Below, piece after piece: positions 44,701 to 52,877 of a stretch of DNA of 64,000 nt. Under the pieces are notes generated by a model. The model saw nothing but the letters and a program-made list of their open reading frames with translations, did no database searches and was not told the origin of the DNA. A program made the position numbers and the translations under genes. The stretch spans positions 1 to 64,000 of the forward strand of contig CAVZWL010000025.1 of the NCBI GenBank assembly GCA_963778945.1, given 5' to 3'. Numbering within the stretch: position 1 is the first letter of the stretch; each line of letters begins with the position of its first letter. The DNA comes from Fen-1254 sp963778945 (GTDB taxonomy: Bacteria > Bacteroidota > Ignavibacteria > UBA10030).

Positions 44701-45016
44701 TGTTGGTTATCCATTCGGCACAATTTTTTGCAACGGCTTTTTGGGTTATCCTGCTTTCGATAGGAATTATAAGCTGATCATCTTCAATTTTGAATTCTCT
44801 TTTATTGATTTTAGAAGGGTCCATTGATTTAATAAATGACGGTTCACCGAATAAAAACCTAAGATGATCGATAGAATCTAATTGCGCCTTTAGCTGGTTA
44901 TAGGCATAAATGGTAAAATATGCAGAGACAAAGGAAAGCTTTGATTTCGGCTTAATGACTTCTTTGAGGAAATCAGCTACTTTTCCTTGGTTGTAATTAT
45001 CTCGAAGAGAACTCAT
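41726..45016 (-). CDS. PLD nuclease-SNF2 helicase fusion
   Basis: A 1,096-residue protein with three parts. Residues 1-200 form a phospholipase D-like nuclease domain with one HKD motif (FLHGKMYHIE... GSSNFTVNG near 115-140). Next is a superfamily 2 SNF2-type ATPase: SVGLGKTFEAL (Walker A, near 270), VVIDESHNFRG (motif II, DESH), LLLSATPVNN (motif III). A coiled-coil insertion around 620-690 precedes the second RecA lobe with ATDCISEGQNLQ and QRFGRIDRLGS (motif VI). Such fusions occur in defence islands and resemble DrmC/DrmD parts of DISARM joined in one chain. It probably moves on DNA and cuts it. The operon reads on to KilA-N and the methyltransferase. Confidence 0.88.
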   Translation of the reverse strand: MSSLRDNYNQGKVADFLKEVIKPKSKLSFVSAYFTIYAYNQLKAQLDSIDHLRFLFGEPSFIKSMDPSKINKREFKIEDDQLIIPIESRITQKAVAKNCAEWITNKVEIKSMVKPNFLHGKMYHIENPSGVKEAIMGSSNFTVNGLGLAGSNNIELNMVIQDRRDLEDLEKWFESLWHDKTGLVEDVKSEVLKYLDQFYVENEPEFIYYKTLYHLFEKFLSEQDKGGLLDKQTGFFESEIWTMLYDFQKHGVKGAINKILKHNGCIIADSVGLGKTFEALAVIQYFEKLNKNVLVLCPKKLSDNWTVFQSSKNNSLNPFKKDRFNYHILYHTDLGRITGKSDADGQLFENFDWNVYDLVVIDESHNFRGNPMDKVKDNGEVRMNRAKWLMERIIKSGVKTKVLLLSATPVNNNLRDLRNQILLITEGRKDALFEDTQIKDIENTLKNAQTQFTNWADHKKNPNRNVKQLLERLDSSFFKLLDEVTIARSRKHIKSFYQLESVGKFSERLKPHSIYPNIDLQDRFFTYDALNKKILEYRLSIYNPSAYLKDDEDVRKKYEAEGTQQVLSFTQKEREHFLIGMMKVNYLKRLESSIESFEISIDRTIKKIDSLKEKINDFKKSKSVKSEQDLSDAQPAEVELEDNPDEIEQWQVGKKLKFDLADLELDKWLKDLENDRAALSDLYNNAVAVTPDRDAKLKELRDQIVQKIKNPINGANKKVLIFTAFADTAEYLYKNIEPWALKELGLNSALVAGSFTKTTFGRNDFGNILTNFSPIAKSREKMKNMPRDKEIDILIATDCISEGQNLQDCDYLINYDIHWNPVRIIQRFGRIDRLGSHNEKIQLVNFWPTKDLDNYINLKARVEARMALVDVTATGEDNILNTEQLEDLIEDDLKYRNQQLKRLQNEVLDLEEMNESISLTDFTLDDFRVELSNYLENNRKKLHDAPFGLYAVVPSPTGIQPQRLNLDKFSEAEKKIIKPGIIYCLKQKGDTDGTEEVNPLQPYFLVYIWDDGQVRFNYTNAKQILEVYRLLCQGKTEAYQELCDLFNSETKHGAEMNRYTELLKKAVNEIVLIFRKRQNQKLTTDRAGLLVPLINK

Positions 45017-45122
45017 AGCAGGACTTTCATTAATTCTTATCCATCACATTTGTGAAATTGACCACCAATAGTGTGATTCTACTTATCTTGCGCACATTTT
45101 ACATCCATCGACTCAATAATCA

Positions 45123-46254
45123 TTATTTCATATAGATCGAAGAAAACCACAGCTTAAACAGTGGATCGATAAAATCAATATGATTGGGAGTAATATCGAG
45201 TATCTTCCTTATTCACTAGCGATTCTTTAATACGATTCACGTTCCCGGACGTACCAAGTCTATATGTTTTCAATGTTTCTGCTGCACTGAATTGAGTAAC
45301 ATTACTGCACACTGCTTTCAAGAAATTAATCTGTGGATTCGTCAATCCATCCACTTCCCGCTGAAACAGAATCGTATGATCTGTGAGAAGTGTCTCTATG
45401 GAATCACGGTATTCTTTTTCTGTGCAATGTTTTTTCGTATTATTCCAGACCGTATGAGCAAGTTGCTGAACAAAATACGGATGGTTCTCCATCTGCCGGG
45501 CAATTTGTGTAGTACATTCCTCACTTATGGATTTGCCGGTTTTTTTAAATCCATGAACAATGAATGTAATCCAATAGGATTCCGGGATTTTATCCAAGAA
45601 CATCACGTCACCGAATTTATAAAATGGCATGGATTTGTTTTCAAATAATTCGGTCATCAAATGACGCTTGCTTCCATACAAGCAATATGTCGCGAGTTTG
45701 TGGTGCTGCCACTGTGCCCGGAGTATTTTCTGAAATGAGACCGGATTGTCGAATAATCCGACGTTTTGAAATTCATCAAGACATACCACCAATTGAATCT
45801 TTTTTTCTTTACATATCTTTTCCGGAAGATTCAGGACATCCTCTGGAGCTTTCTTTACCTCTTCCCAATCGAAGCTGATAGAAAAATCATTGACGGGATC
45901 AATGCCCATATTAAACTTGGGGGCAATCTGTTTGAAGAAGCGTTTTGCACTTTCGACTCGTTCCTCCCATTTTGAAAATGAAACCCGCAACACCTCTCGT
46001 GCAAATTGAGCATAGAATTCCTGCTCAGAACGCACATTGAACAAATCAAGAAAACAGAACCGCAAGGATTTGTTTTCCTCTTGAAGAGTTTTTCCCACTT
46101 TCATCACTAAGGATGATTTCCCCCATCGACGCGGAGAAATTAGAATAGTATTGATGTGAGATGTGATATTGTCTGAAAGACGTTTTTGCTCAGAATCGCG
46201 GTCAGTAAATGTTTCGCCAGAAGCGATTTTGCCATAGATGAATGGACTATTCAT
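45123..46254 (-). CDS. AAA ATPase of the archaeal ATPase type (frameshift at end)
   Basis: STAND-like ATPase: an N-terminal FIYGKIASGETFTDRDSE block, the P-loop ILISPRRWGKSSLV (near residue 40), Walker B LVVCLDEFQNV (near 155), and a sensor ATYCLYGSKRHLM. The winged-helix C-terminus ends at VNKE in the first frame, which stops at 45175. A one-base shift near 45204 continues ILDITPNHIDFIDPLFKLWF to a TAA at 45123-45125, matching the conserved DPLFxxWF end of the family. The gene is 106 bp upstream of the helicase on the same strand and could be its sensor, or an independent element. Confidence 0.82.
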
Positions 46255-46282
46255 ATTGCCTCATTATTTCTGACACTAATGT

Positions 46283-46302
46283 AACTTACAACATTGTAAG
46301 TT
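46283..46302 (-). promoter_or_regulatory. Palindrome upstream of the ATPase gene
   Basis: AACTTACAA and TTGTAAGTT are perfect inverted 9-mers with a 2-base spacer, 29 bp upstream of the start codon. A half-site-like GCAAGTGTGTAAG follows. Candidate operator. Confidence 0.6.
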
Positions 46303-46700
46303 GCAAGTGTGTAAGATTGATACTATTCAAAAAACTCAAATAGGCTCACCAAAGCACTTGGTGATACCATTAATGGCTCGTTGAGTCAATTAATCACTTG
46401 TTAAATACTGCCAAATTAGTCAGCCAACTATTAATATTATACCGAACAACAAGTGCTACTTGCCGAATACTTCATTTTCTCGTAGGAAAGTGCGAGAATC
46501 CAACGATAACAGCAAGTAACTAAGAGTATATAATCAATTTAATTGAATCAAAGGATTGTGGTAATTCTTCATCTTACAACAAAGTTGAGATTACCGAAAT
46601 TATGCTGGACCTGTACTTTTTTACTACAGTATGAGCATAAAACAGGTAAAAAACGAACTTAAAATGTGGAATTCCTTTTTTTAAGTAAGTGGCACAAAAT
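46303..46700. other. Intergenic, no supported gene
   Basis: AT-rich, about 400 bp without recognisable genes or sites. Confidence 0.3.
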
Positions 46701-46841
46701 AAAATAATGAAGAGTTTCCGATTGAAGATGGTGAACGCAGTTCATCGCATTACTTGCGCCTTCACGACACATATTTTCAAAACGTGTGCCGCTGCGGCAC
46801 ATATCCGGTATTGTTTTCTGTTCGATGTTTGTTAGAGAGAT
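46701..46841. repeat. Intergenic repeat family R1, copy 1
   Basis: Core from GAAGAGTTTCCGATTG through TTCGATGTTTGTTA, nearly identical to copies at 49770-49898 and 59593-59691. The left inverted end (AAACATCGAA in the other copies) is degraded here; the right end TTCGATGTTT is intact. Internal hairpin: GTGCCGCTGCGGCAC. Confidence 0.85.
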
Positions 46842-47008
46842 TGAATAAGTCTACCTTTTTTAAAAATACTTCTCTACTGTTTAGAAAATGATAATTTCGA
46901 TAAATGTTGAATTGAATCGAGAGTTACCTCATAAGAACGAAGGTCTCCGAGCCGAGAACCATTATTCCGAAACGAATAGGATACGACTTTATTGAAAATT
47001 ACATTGGG
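46842..47008. other. Intergenic
   Basis: Short spacer after the repeat; nothing recognised. Confidence 0.3.
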
Positions 47009-47857
47009 TTACTTGGCAACTTTATCTAAAAGATAGTTCATCTTTTCAAAAGCATCTCTCATAACAACTTCTCTTTCACTACCATTAGGGAGCTCGAGAA
47101 ATTCTGCTACAGCTATTGGACCCATAGAATCTATAGTAGAGAATGACTCCTTTGCTGCATCTAATGCTTCCTTGACAAGCTTATTCTTTCGATGCTCTCG
47201 AATTTCATTTGCAAGAGCTTCCATCCCTTCAGGATAATCTTTGATAAGTGAATAAATATCATACGCATCTTTTTCTTTTCCGCGATTGTGAAAGGTCGTT
47301 GCTTTCATCGTAAAGCAAGCGACGGCATTGGCAATGCGCAAGGTAACTGCATTTTTTGCCTTACTGGGAAGATACCCCTCAAGTCTTTTCTCGACAGGAG
47401 ATGCGAACGCAAGGTCAACACCCCGACCCTTTCGTGCAAGAATATCCTGCACAGGTTGATGACGATGGACAGGATCAGTTCCACCATATTCCGGTGACAA
47501 TAGATCAACTTGAACAACATGCTTATGTCCTTCCCTGTCAGAAAACGTCCGAATAAAACTTGCAGGTACTGCATCACCCTTGGAGTTGAGTTTTGGTTCA
47601 TATCCTCTTTGGTGTAGAATTTCAAGAATAGTTTCGTAAGCGTCTGTTGGAATTGATGCTGGATTCAATGCAAGATCAATATCCAAAGAACCCTGATGCG
47701 GACTCTCTCCACTCGTTCGCTGAGTCAGAAAATATGGTACCCAGCCGCCTATAAGCACGATATGATGCTCGTAAGGTTTTAGATAGGTCAATAATTCAAG
47801 AAGGACTGTAAGACAAGCTTTAACATCTTCGGAGGAATATTCAGTTATCGTGGCCAT
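47009..47857 (-). CDS. AbiEii-like nucleotidyltransferase toxin
   Basis: A 282-residue nucleotidyltransferase: HIVLIGGWVPYFLTQRTSG (GG motif) followed by GSLDIDLALNP (DxD) and VVQVDLLSPEYGG with a third acidic residue. The C-terminal half is helical (FHNRGKEKDAYDIYSLIKDY, the conserved R-K-x-KDxxDI block). AbiEii proteins of type IV toxin-antitoxin systems transfer nucleotides and cause abortive infection. It is 12 bp downstream of the AbiEi-like gene in the right order for such a pair. Confidence 0.82.
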   Translation of the reverse strand: MATITEYSSEDVKACLTVLLELLTYLKPYEHHIVLIGGWVPYFLTQRTSGESPHQGSLDIDLALNPASIPTDAYETILEILHQRGYEPKLNSKGDAVPASFIRTFSDREGHKHVVQVDLLSPEYGGTDPVHRHQPVQDILARKGRGVDLAFASPVEKRLEGYLPSKAKNAVTLRIANAVACFTMKATTFHNRGKEKDAYDIYSLIKDYPEGMEALANEIREHRKNKLVKEALDAAKESFSTIDSMGPIAVAEFLELPNGSEREVVMRDAFEKMNYLLDKVAK

Positions 47858-47869
47858 GAATCAGTTCTT

Positions 47870-48904
47870 TCAGAATTTAATAACCTGTGAACGAAGGAAT
47901 TCAGCTTGTTCTTCACCTCTTCCCCTATATCCATACAAGTCCACATACAATTGAATGGTACTCGTAATATTGATACGGTCCTTTTTTTGTAATCCATAGT
48001 ATACACCATCATCGTATGGTCTTAAGAGAACCACGTTTGAACCACTATCCACTTTCTTTAAATTCAGCTTATCGATGATAGCCAATGGATCATCCACATA
48101 GACAAACGCTTTCGTGTATCGGGTAAAAGGTGCGAATCGATTAGCGCCGGAAAATAGTGCAAGAGCATAGCGAATACTCTGCCGCCGGCATTCTTCAGCA
48201 ATCGACTTTTCAATTTCATGAATAGCGCTTAGGGAATAATACTCAAAATTTTCATTGAACGTATAGGAATATTCCGCCCGCCAGAGATCCAAAAGAGCAG
48301 CAGGTTTATTCAACTGAATCGCAGTCTGATCTTTGCGCATTATAACATCCAACTCCTCTAAGCGCGTTATTACTTTAAAGACCTGCCCCACACTAAGGGA
48401 AGCCTCATTCGCTAATTCACGCATAGTCCAGAGGCGACTTGTATTGAGCAACATGATCCTTGGTATACGTGAAGACTTTCCCTTGAAAACACTCTTAATT
48501 TTTCTCTCAGTTCGATATCGATTAGTATTCCCTTTCGTTTCTATATATGTGCCGGTAAAGGCAAGGAGACAATTTCCTGAAAGATCGAAGAATCCAATAC
48601 CCTCTTCCTTACAGATTTTGCGACCATCCTCAGAGATAAACGGAGTAATAATGACCGGGTATAGAGACTTATCTTTTTCGCACACTTTATGTAGCTGCCG
48701 TGATGCAATGCGAATATACTTGGGAAAACCTTCTGCGATAACTTCACAGACAATTCTTTTAGCAATTTTCTGATCCGGGACATACACATCCAAAAGCAAA
48801 TCCACTTCCTTTTCTCTAGACTTCAATTGCCGTCGAACCGAAAGTGCCGGGTATAAGGATTGGAAATCTTTTAAGAATATCCTTGTAATCTCTTTTTCAA
48901 GCAT
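47870..48904 (-). CDS. AbiEi-like antitoxin/regulator
   Basis: A 344-residue partner of the nucleotidyltransferase. The first 130 residues look like a restriction-endonuclease-like fold (REKEVDLLLDVYVPDQKIAK, RIVCEVIAEGFPKYIR). A winged helix follows (TMRELANEASLSVGQVFKVI, TRLEELDVIMRK), then a C-terminal domain with GANRFAPFTRYTKAFVYVDD and VVLLRPYDDGVYYG, as in AbiEi family type IV antitoxins. It likely represses its own promoter through the TTCACC palindrome upstream. Confidence 0.8.
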   Translation of the reverse strand: MLEKEITRIFLKDFQSLYPALSVRRQLKSREKEVDLLLDVYVPDQKIAKRIVCEVIAEGFPKYIRIASRQLHKVCEKDKSLYPVIITPFISEDGRKICKEEGIGFFDLSGNCLLAFTGTYIETKGNTNRYRTERKIKSVFKGKSSRIPRIMLLNTSRLWTMRELANEASLSVGQVFKVITRLEELDVIMRKDQTAIQLNKPAALLDLWRAEYSYTFNENFEYYSLSAIHEIEKSIAEECRRQSIRYALALFSGANRFAPFTRYTKAFVYVDDPLAIIDKLNLKKVDSGSNVVLLRPYDDGVYYGLQKKDRINITSTIQLYVDLYGYRGRGEEQAEFLRSQVIKF

Positions 48905-48929
48905 TTATGTGTTTACCATATTATAAGTG

Positions 48930-48945
48930 TTCACCAATTGGTGAA
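48930..48945 (-). promoter_or_regulatory. Operator of the AbiE-like pair
   Basis: TTCACCAATTGGTGAA, a perfect 16-bp palindrome, 26 bp upstream of the start of the AbiEi-like gene. A further copy of the half-site type (TAGTGAAC) lies at about 48956-48963. Confidence 0.7.
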
Positions 48946-48984
48946 AATATACTAAATAGTGAACAGCTTGTCAAGAGTAAACTT

Positions 48985-49191
48985 TTAGGCAGGGTAGTTG
49001 CTAAAAACCTGGGATTCACGAACATACATACGAGATTTCAGAGCTTTCAGCAAATCATTTAGTACCGAGGTATCGATATTGATTATATTCTTATGTTGAA
49101 TAGTCTCCAGCCCGCTTCGAGAGTATTCTTTTATTGAGCCCTTTGAGCCGTTTATGAGCCCTTTTGTTCTTGCATAACCCATATGTCCCAA
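48985..49191 (-). CDS. Small hypothetical protein
   Basis: A 68-codon frame: GYARTKGLINGSKGSIKEYS, then NIINIDTSVLNDLLKALKSR. No motif recognised and no convincing ribosome binding site; it could be spurious. Listed because it fills an otherwise empty stretch and its composition looks protein-like. Confidence 0.25.
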   Translation of the reverse strand: MGHMGYARTKGLINGSKGSIKEYSRSGLETIQHKNIINIDTSVLNDLLKALKSRMYVRESQVFSNYPA

Positions 49192-49384
49192 AAATGTCTC
49201 ATTTCATACCGTCTTGTTGTATGTCCCGTTTGTCTCCATAATGTCTCCTTTTTGTGATGTCCTGTTCATAATTTGCCATTATTTATAATTTTTGAACAAG
49301 TGATAAAAATGAACAAAATATTTTGGTATAACATATCGAGGAACTGAGACATCGTATTGGATTAATAATTAAAGGACAAGTTAT
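49192..49384. other. Intergenic
   Basis: Includes several near-repeats of ATGTC (TGTCCC, TGTCTC, TGTCCT) between 49190 and 49265 but no clear feature. Confidence 0.3.
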
Positions 49385-49588
49385 ATGGCACGCCGAAAGA
49401 ATCCCACGGATGATTATCAGTTTGAAGTCATGCAAGGTGAAGAAATGACTGAAGCGGACGCTAATGCCTTAGCAAGAATGACTGCTAGATTGATCTATGA
49501 ACAGATTATGAAAGAACAGCAAGCTAAATCAGATCATAATCCAAATGAGAATAATGATCAATCAACACCCACAGTTAAAAATGAATAA
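49385..49588 (+). CDS. Small hypothetical protein
   Basis: A 67-residue charged protein with AAAGGAC 6-7 bases before the start: MARRKNPTDDYQFEVMQGEE, then helical ARMTARLIYEQIMKEQQAKS and an Asn-rich tail. No known family. It is the only plus-strand gene in its neighbourhood and is followed immediately by repeat R1 copy 2. Confidence 0.5.
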   Translation: MARRKNPTDDYQFEVMQGEEMTEADANALARMTARLIYEQIMKEQQAKSDHNPNENNDQSTPTVKNE

Positions 49589-49907
49589 TACGCATTGTGC
49601 GTAAAGCAACTTGTGTAATTTCAAACAATCACAAGCGTGTACCGTCGCGACACATTACATCCGGACTCGTTCCATTTTTCAGGATTTTGGGACACGTTTA
49701 AAGAACGTGTCCCGCGATGGGACATGTTCATATCTCGTGTCGATTCCTTCTATTCTAGGTTTTATTAAAAAACATCGAAGAGTTTCCGATTGAGGATGGT
49801 GAACGCAGTTCATCGCATTACTTGCGCCTTCACGACACATATTCTAAAAACGCGTGCCGCTGCGACACGTATCAGGTGTTGTTTTCTGTTCGATGTTTGT
49901 TAAAGAG
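49589..49907. repeat. Intergenic repeat family R1, copy 2 (long form)
   Basis: The core (49770-49898) is bounded by AAACATCGAA and TTCGATGTTT. The upstream flank (TACGCATTGTGCGTAAAGCA, then CAGGATTTTGGGACACGTT and TCTCGTGTCGATTC) is shared with copy 3, so the full unit is about 300 bp. Internal inverted pairs such as GGGACACG/CGTGTCCC suggest a structured RNA or DNA. Confidence 0.85.
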
Positions 49908-49912
49908 AAATG

Positions 49913-51220
49913 TTAGATATTTGACCAAACGAATTTCTTTTTTCCTTCTTTATCCTCATGCAACCTCGACCAAAATGAAGATTTTCGAATATGAAGTATT
50001 TTCAGTTTTTCTACATACTCTATGTGAGTAGGAAATCCTTGCCAGTGTTCTACTTTTATATTAAGCCGATCGAGTATTTTATAATAGCGGACACCATGGT
50101 GATAGTATTTCGAGATTCCACGTTCAAGAATAGAATCAAGCAATGACCGATAGAGTATACTTGATGTCAGATATTTTTTCTGTTTTTCAAATATCTGCGC
50201 TAATGGCAGGATAGAATAATATTCTGAACCATCCAATTGCAATGCATTTGTCAGCACTAATCGTTCTGCCGATGTGGTCTCTCCCATCTCTAGAAGAAAA
50301 TTAACATCAGTTAAATTTAATATTCCTAGAGAAAGAATAAGAGCCGTCTCTTCCTTGAGTATTCTTTCCTTGTTATCTAATCCAATTTTTGAAAGAATCG
50401 TTTCGAATGTTTCTTTGCTGCGGTATCTCCTAAATATTCGCCAAGCAACTGCAATTTGTTCTTTCTTCATATTGAGCGCTTCATAGACTGCGAGAAGCAA
50501 CGCATCTCTTTCTCCTTGTTCAAATTCTTCATCTGCAGGGATTTTCAAGAGCCATTCGAGTGCAGTCTGGGGGTCCCCTGATTCAAGATAGACTCGTGAG
50601 ATGTCGATATTCGCGGCAACACCCAATTCTCCACATGAAGCCTTCCGAGCTTGAATGTAGAGTTTCGGATCCTTCAATTGGCGGGCAAATGATTCAATAG
50701 CATAATAGCAATGCCGTTTATTTGAATCTTTTTCTTCCTTCCCTGCGTTTGCCCAGAACACATCCACGAGGTGTCTGAGATGTTCTGCCGTGAGAAACTC
50801 CGATGATTTTTCAATTAATGTTTCACAAACACCGTATTGATCTGCCATGTACAGATCTAGTACGCTTTGGGCAACCGCTTCCTTTCCTGGACAATTTGCA
50901 GCGTATCGAACAAACAGATTGCACGCATCGTTCTTATAGACCGCGCCAATTTCACCGTCAGAATCATCTGCATTGCCTACAATTGCATCTGCCGTACGGT
51001 AGAACTTTGCAATTAATTCAATCCCTTTCTCCGGAACTATGTTGACGAGAGAGACCTCCATCAACATCTGACGTAGTTCATCAGCAAATGCATTCGATTC
51101 TGACCATCCCAAGAATTTCTCATGGTTCGCAAGCTCTTGGATTCCCCGCTCAAAACGAGCTGCTATATTCTTCCCGGGATGTGCACCTGCGTTGGATGGT
51201 TTTTTCGGTCTCTTAACCAT
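49913..51220 (-). CDS. Helical-repeat protein (DUF6880-like)
   Basis: A 435-residue all-helical protein without signal or membrane segments. Features are KFYRTADAIVGNADDSDGEI, an acidic segment, a TPR-like middle (VYLESGDPQTALEWLLKIP), and a C-terminal repeat-like section (LPLAQIFEKQKKYLTSSILY). It resembles the DUF6880 family seen in some SWIM-zinc-finger-like and stress loci; no zinc motif is seen. It is 24 bp downstream of the Fic gene on the same strand, so co-transcription is likely and a partnership with Fic is possible. Function unknown. Confidence 0.65.
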   Translation of the reverse strand: MVKRPKKPSNAGAHPGKNIAARFERGIQELANHEKFLGWSESNAFADELRQMLMEVSLVNIVPEKGIELIAKFYRTADAIVGNADDSDGEIGAVYKNDACNLFVRYAANCPGKEAVAQSVLDLYMADQYGVCETLIEKSSEFLTAEHLRHLVDVFWANAGKEEKDSNKRHCYYAIESFARQLKDPKLYIQARKASCGELGVAANIDISRVYLESGDPQTALEWLLKIPADEEFEQGERDALLLAVYEALNMKKEQIAVAWRIFRRYRSKETFETILSKIGLDNKERILKEETALILSLGILNLTDVNFLLEMGETTSAERLVLTNALQLDGSEYYSILPLAQIFEKQKKYLTSSILYRSLLDSILERGISKYYHHGVRYYKILDRLNIKVEHWQGFPTHIEYVEKLKILHIRKSSFWSRLHEDKEGKKKFVWSNI

Positions 51221-51244
51221 TCTCCTTACCGTCCATTGATCTTT

Positions 51245-52378
51245 TTACTGAAATAGATTAATGTACTCTTTAAAGAAAAATCTTCGATTTCTTTGGCCGC
51301 CCGTCACTTCCATTACTATTTTTAGATCGATGAAATCACGGAGGAGAGCATTGGCTGTTGCAGGAGTTACATGAAGAAATTCTGACACTTCTGCAGCAGT
51401 AAGACTTGGTTTGCTGTACAAAACATTCATCAGTTCCTTTGCTTTGGGAATTTTTTTCCCGAGCGTTAAAAGTCTTTCACCTTCGATTTCTTCGCGTAAT
51501 CGTATAATGCGTTCAAAGGTCTGAATACCTTTTTTTGACGTCTCAATAACAGCAACGAGGAAGAATTTAATCCACTGCGCCAGGTCATGCGATGTGCGGG
51601 CAATAGAAAGTTTATCATAGTACAGCATTCTATGTTTTTCAAAATAATCCGATAGATACAGGGTCGGCTTGGCAAGCAATTCCTCACTTACGAGGTACAG
51701 TGTGATCATCAAACGCCCGATTCGTCCATTGCCATCTAAAAACGGATGGATGGTTTCAAATTGATAATGTGCGAGCGCAATTCTCATCAGATGCGGTACA
51801 TCAATTTTATTATTATGGAGAAAGTTCTCCAAATCGCCCATGAGATTATCCACTTCCGAATATGGAGGTGGAACGAACGCTGCATCTTGAATAGTTGCAC
51901 CGCCAATCCAATTTTGACTGGTGCGATATTCTCCAGGAAGTTTAGCGACACCGCGCCCTTTACTCAAGAGAATCCTATGTGTTTCTTTAAGCAATCGAGT
52001 AGAAAGCGGCAGAGATTTAAGCTTAGCAATAGCATTGTTCATTGCTTTGATATAATTTTGTACTTCCTGCCAATCATCACGTTTTTCGGGAACAATTTCC
52101 TTTTTGGTAAGAAGCGCATCGCTAATCTCCGTCTGTGTTCCTTCGATCTTACTGGAAGTTGTCGCTTCTTTGACAACATGCATCTCAATGAAGTAATCAA
52201 CGTCGGGAATGCGAAGAGAGAATGCATTTAACTCACCCAGTTTATGGTTCGCCTCAGAAAGCAAGGTATTAATCTTAGGATCCGACCACGTCCACGTAGC
52301 ATTTATTGTGGATGGAAAGAATGCTTGATAGCGTTTTTGTTGCAGGTACCTGCCTGCTTTAAAGTCTTTTATATCCAT
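51245..52378 (-). CDS. Fic family protein
   Basis: Fic AMP-transferase with an N-terminal Fic_N domain. The inhibitory helix SSKIEGTQTE (S-x-x-x-E-G, near residue 77) is followed by the active-site HPFLDGNGRIGRL (near residue 217). A C-terminal winged helix follows (TAAEVSEFLHVTPATANALL). The intact inhibitory helix means it should be self-inhibited (class II). Such proteins modify other proteins with AMP. The two AAAATAAG palindromes before it suggest autoregulation through the C-terminal HTH. Confidence 0.9.
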   Translation of the reverse strand: MDIKDFKAGRYLQQKRYQAFFPSTINATWTWSDPKINTLLSEANHKLGELNAFSLRIPDVDYFIEMHVVKEATTSSKIEGTQTEISDALLTKKEIVPEKRDDWQEVQNYIKAMNNAIAKLKSLPLSTRLLKETHRILLSKGRGVAKLPGEYRTSQNWIGGATIQDAAFVPPPYSEVDNLMGDLENFLHNNKIDVPHLMRIALAHYQFETIHPFLDGNGRIGRLMITLYLVSEELLAKPTLYLSDYFEKHRMLYYDKLSIARTSHDLAQWIKFFLVAVIETSKKGIQTFERIIRLREEIEGERLLTLGKKIPKAKELMNVLYSKPSLTAAEVSEFLHVTPATANALLRDFIDLKIVMEVTGGQRNRRFFFKEYINLFQ

Positions 52379-52389
52379 CGAAGTAACCT

Positions 52390-52452
52390 AAAATAAGGAT
52401 GTGCGTTATTTTAACTTAACCTGTTATATTAAAATAAGGATTTTCTTATTTT
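52390..52452 (-). promoter_or_regulatory. Tandem palindromes upstream of fic
   Basis: AAAATAA/TTATTTT at 52390-52412 and AAAATAAG/CTTATTTT at 52431-52452, two palindromic sites about 40 bp apart centre to centre, the first starting 12 bp upstream of the fic start. Likely operator pair. Confidence 0.65.
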
Positions 52453-52554
52453 AAGCAAGGATATTTTCCTTCTTTCCTCGTTTTACATAAATGTGCAGAA
52501 TAAGAATCCAATATTTTGTGGATCGATCATTCCGTATTCTGCGTAAGGGAAAAG

Positions 52555-52877
52555 TCACCTTTCAGGCTTACCAAAGACAAATCCTGAAGGATTTCGGATT
52601 GAATCCACCGGCACCTCAAAGGAAGATAGTTCTCTTTTCATTGCAATATCATTCCTAAATGAATATGCTTTGATGATGCCAGATTTCTTAATATGGATAA
52701 TCTTCCAGAAATAGTCCGGGACAGCAACCTTTCCGATATTTATCCTCAAATGTCACGGAGCCACACCACACAAGAATACTGTCATATTCCTTTGCCAACT
52801 TCCGGGTGTATTCTTCAAGTTTCTTCCAAATGCCTCGATTTAATGTGGGCGACTGTGGAGCTAAATTGTGATTGGTA
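52555..52877 (-). pseudogene. DNA/RNA non-specific endonuclease (NUC1) remnant
   Basis: C-terminal half of an EndoG/NUC1-type nuclease. One frame reads APQSPTLNRGIWKKLEEYTR and SILVWCGSVTFE; after a shift near 52733 another reads GKVAVPDYFWKIIHIKKSGI and SSFEVPVDSIRNPSGFVFG. The order W-x-x-LE, VxxG, VPDxFWK, SVDxIE fits the family. The catalytic DRGH N-terminal half is absent, lost where the GLUG protein gene ends (52878). Confidence 0.65.

Noticed and set aside
49589..49907. Retron or group II intron RNA
   Set aside because: No reverse transcriptase anywhere in the window, and the sequence is a repeat with two other copies.
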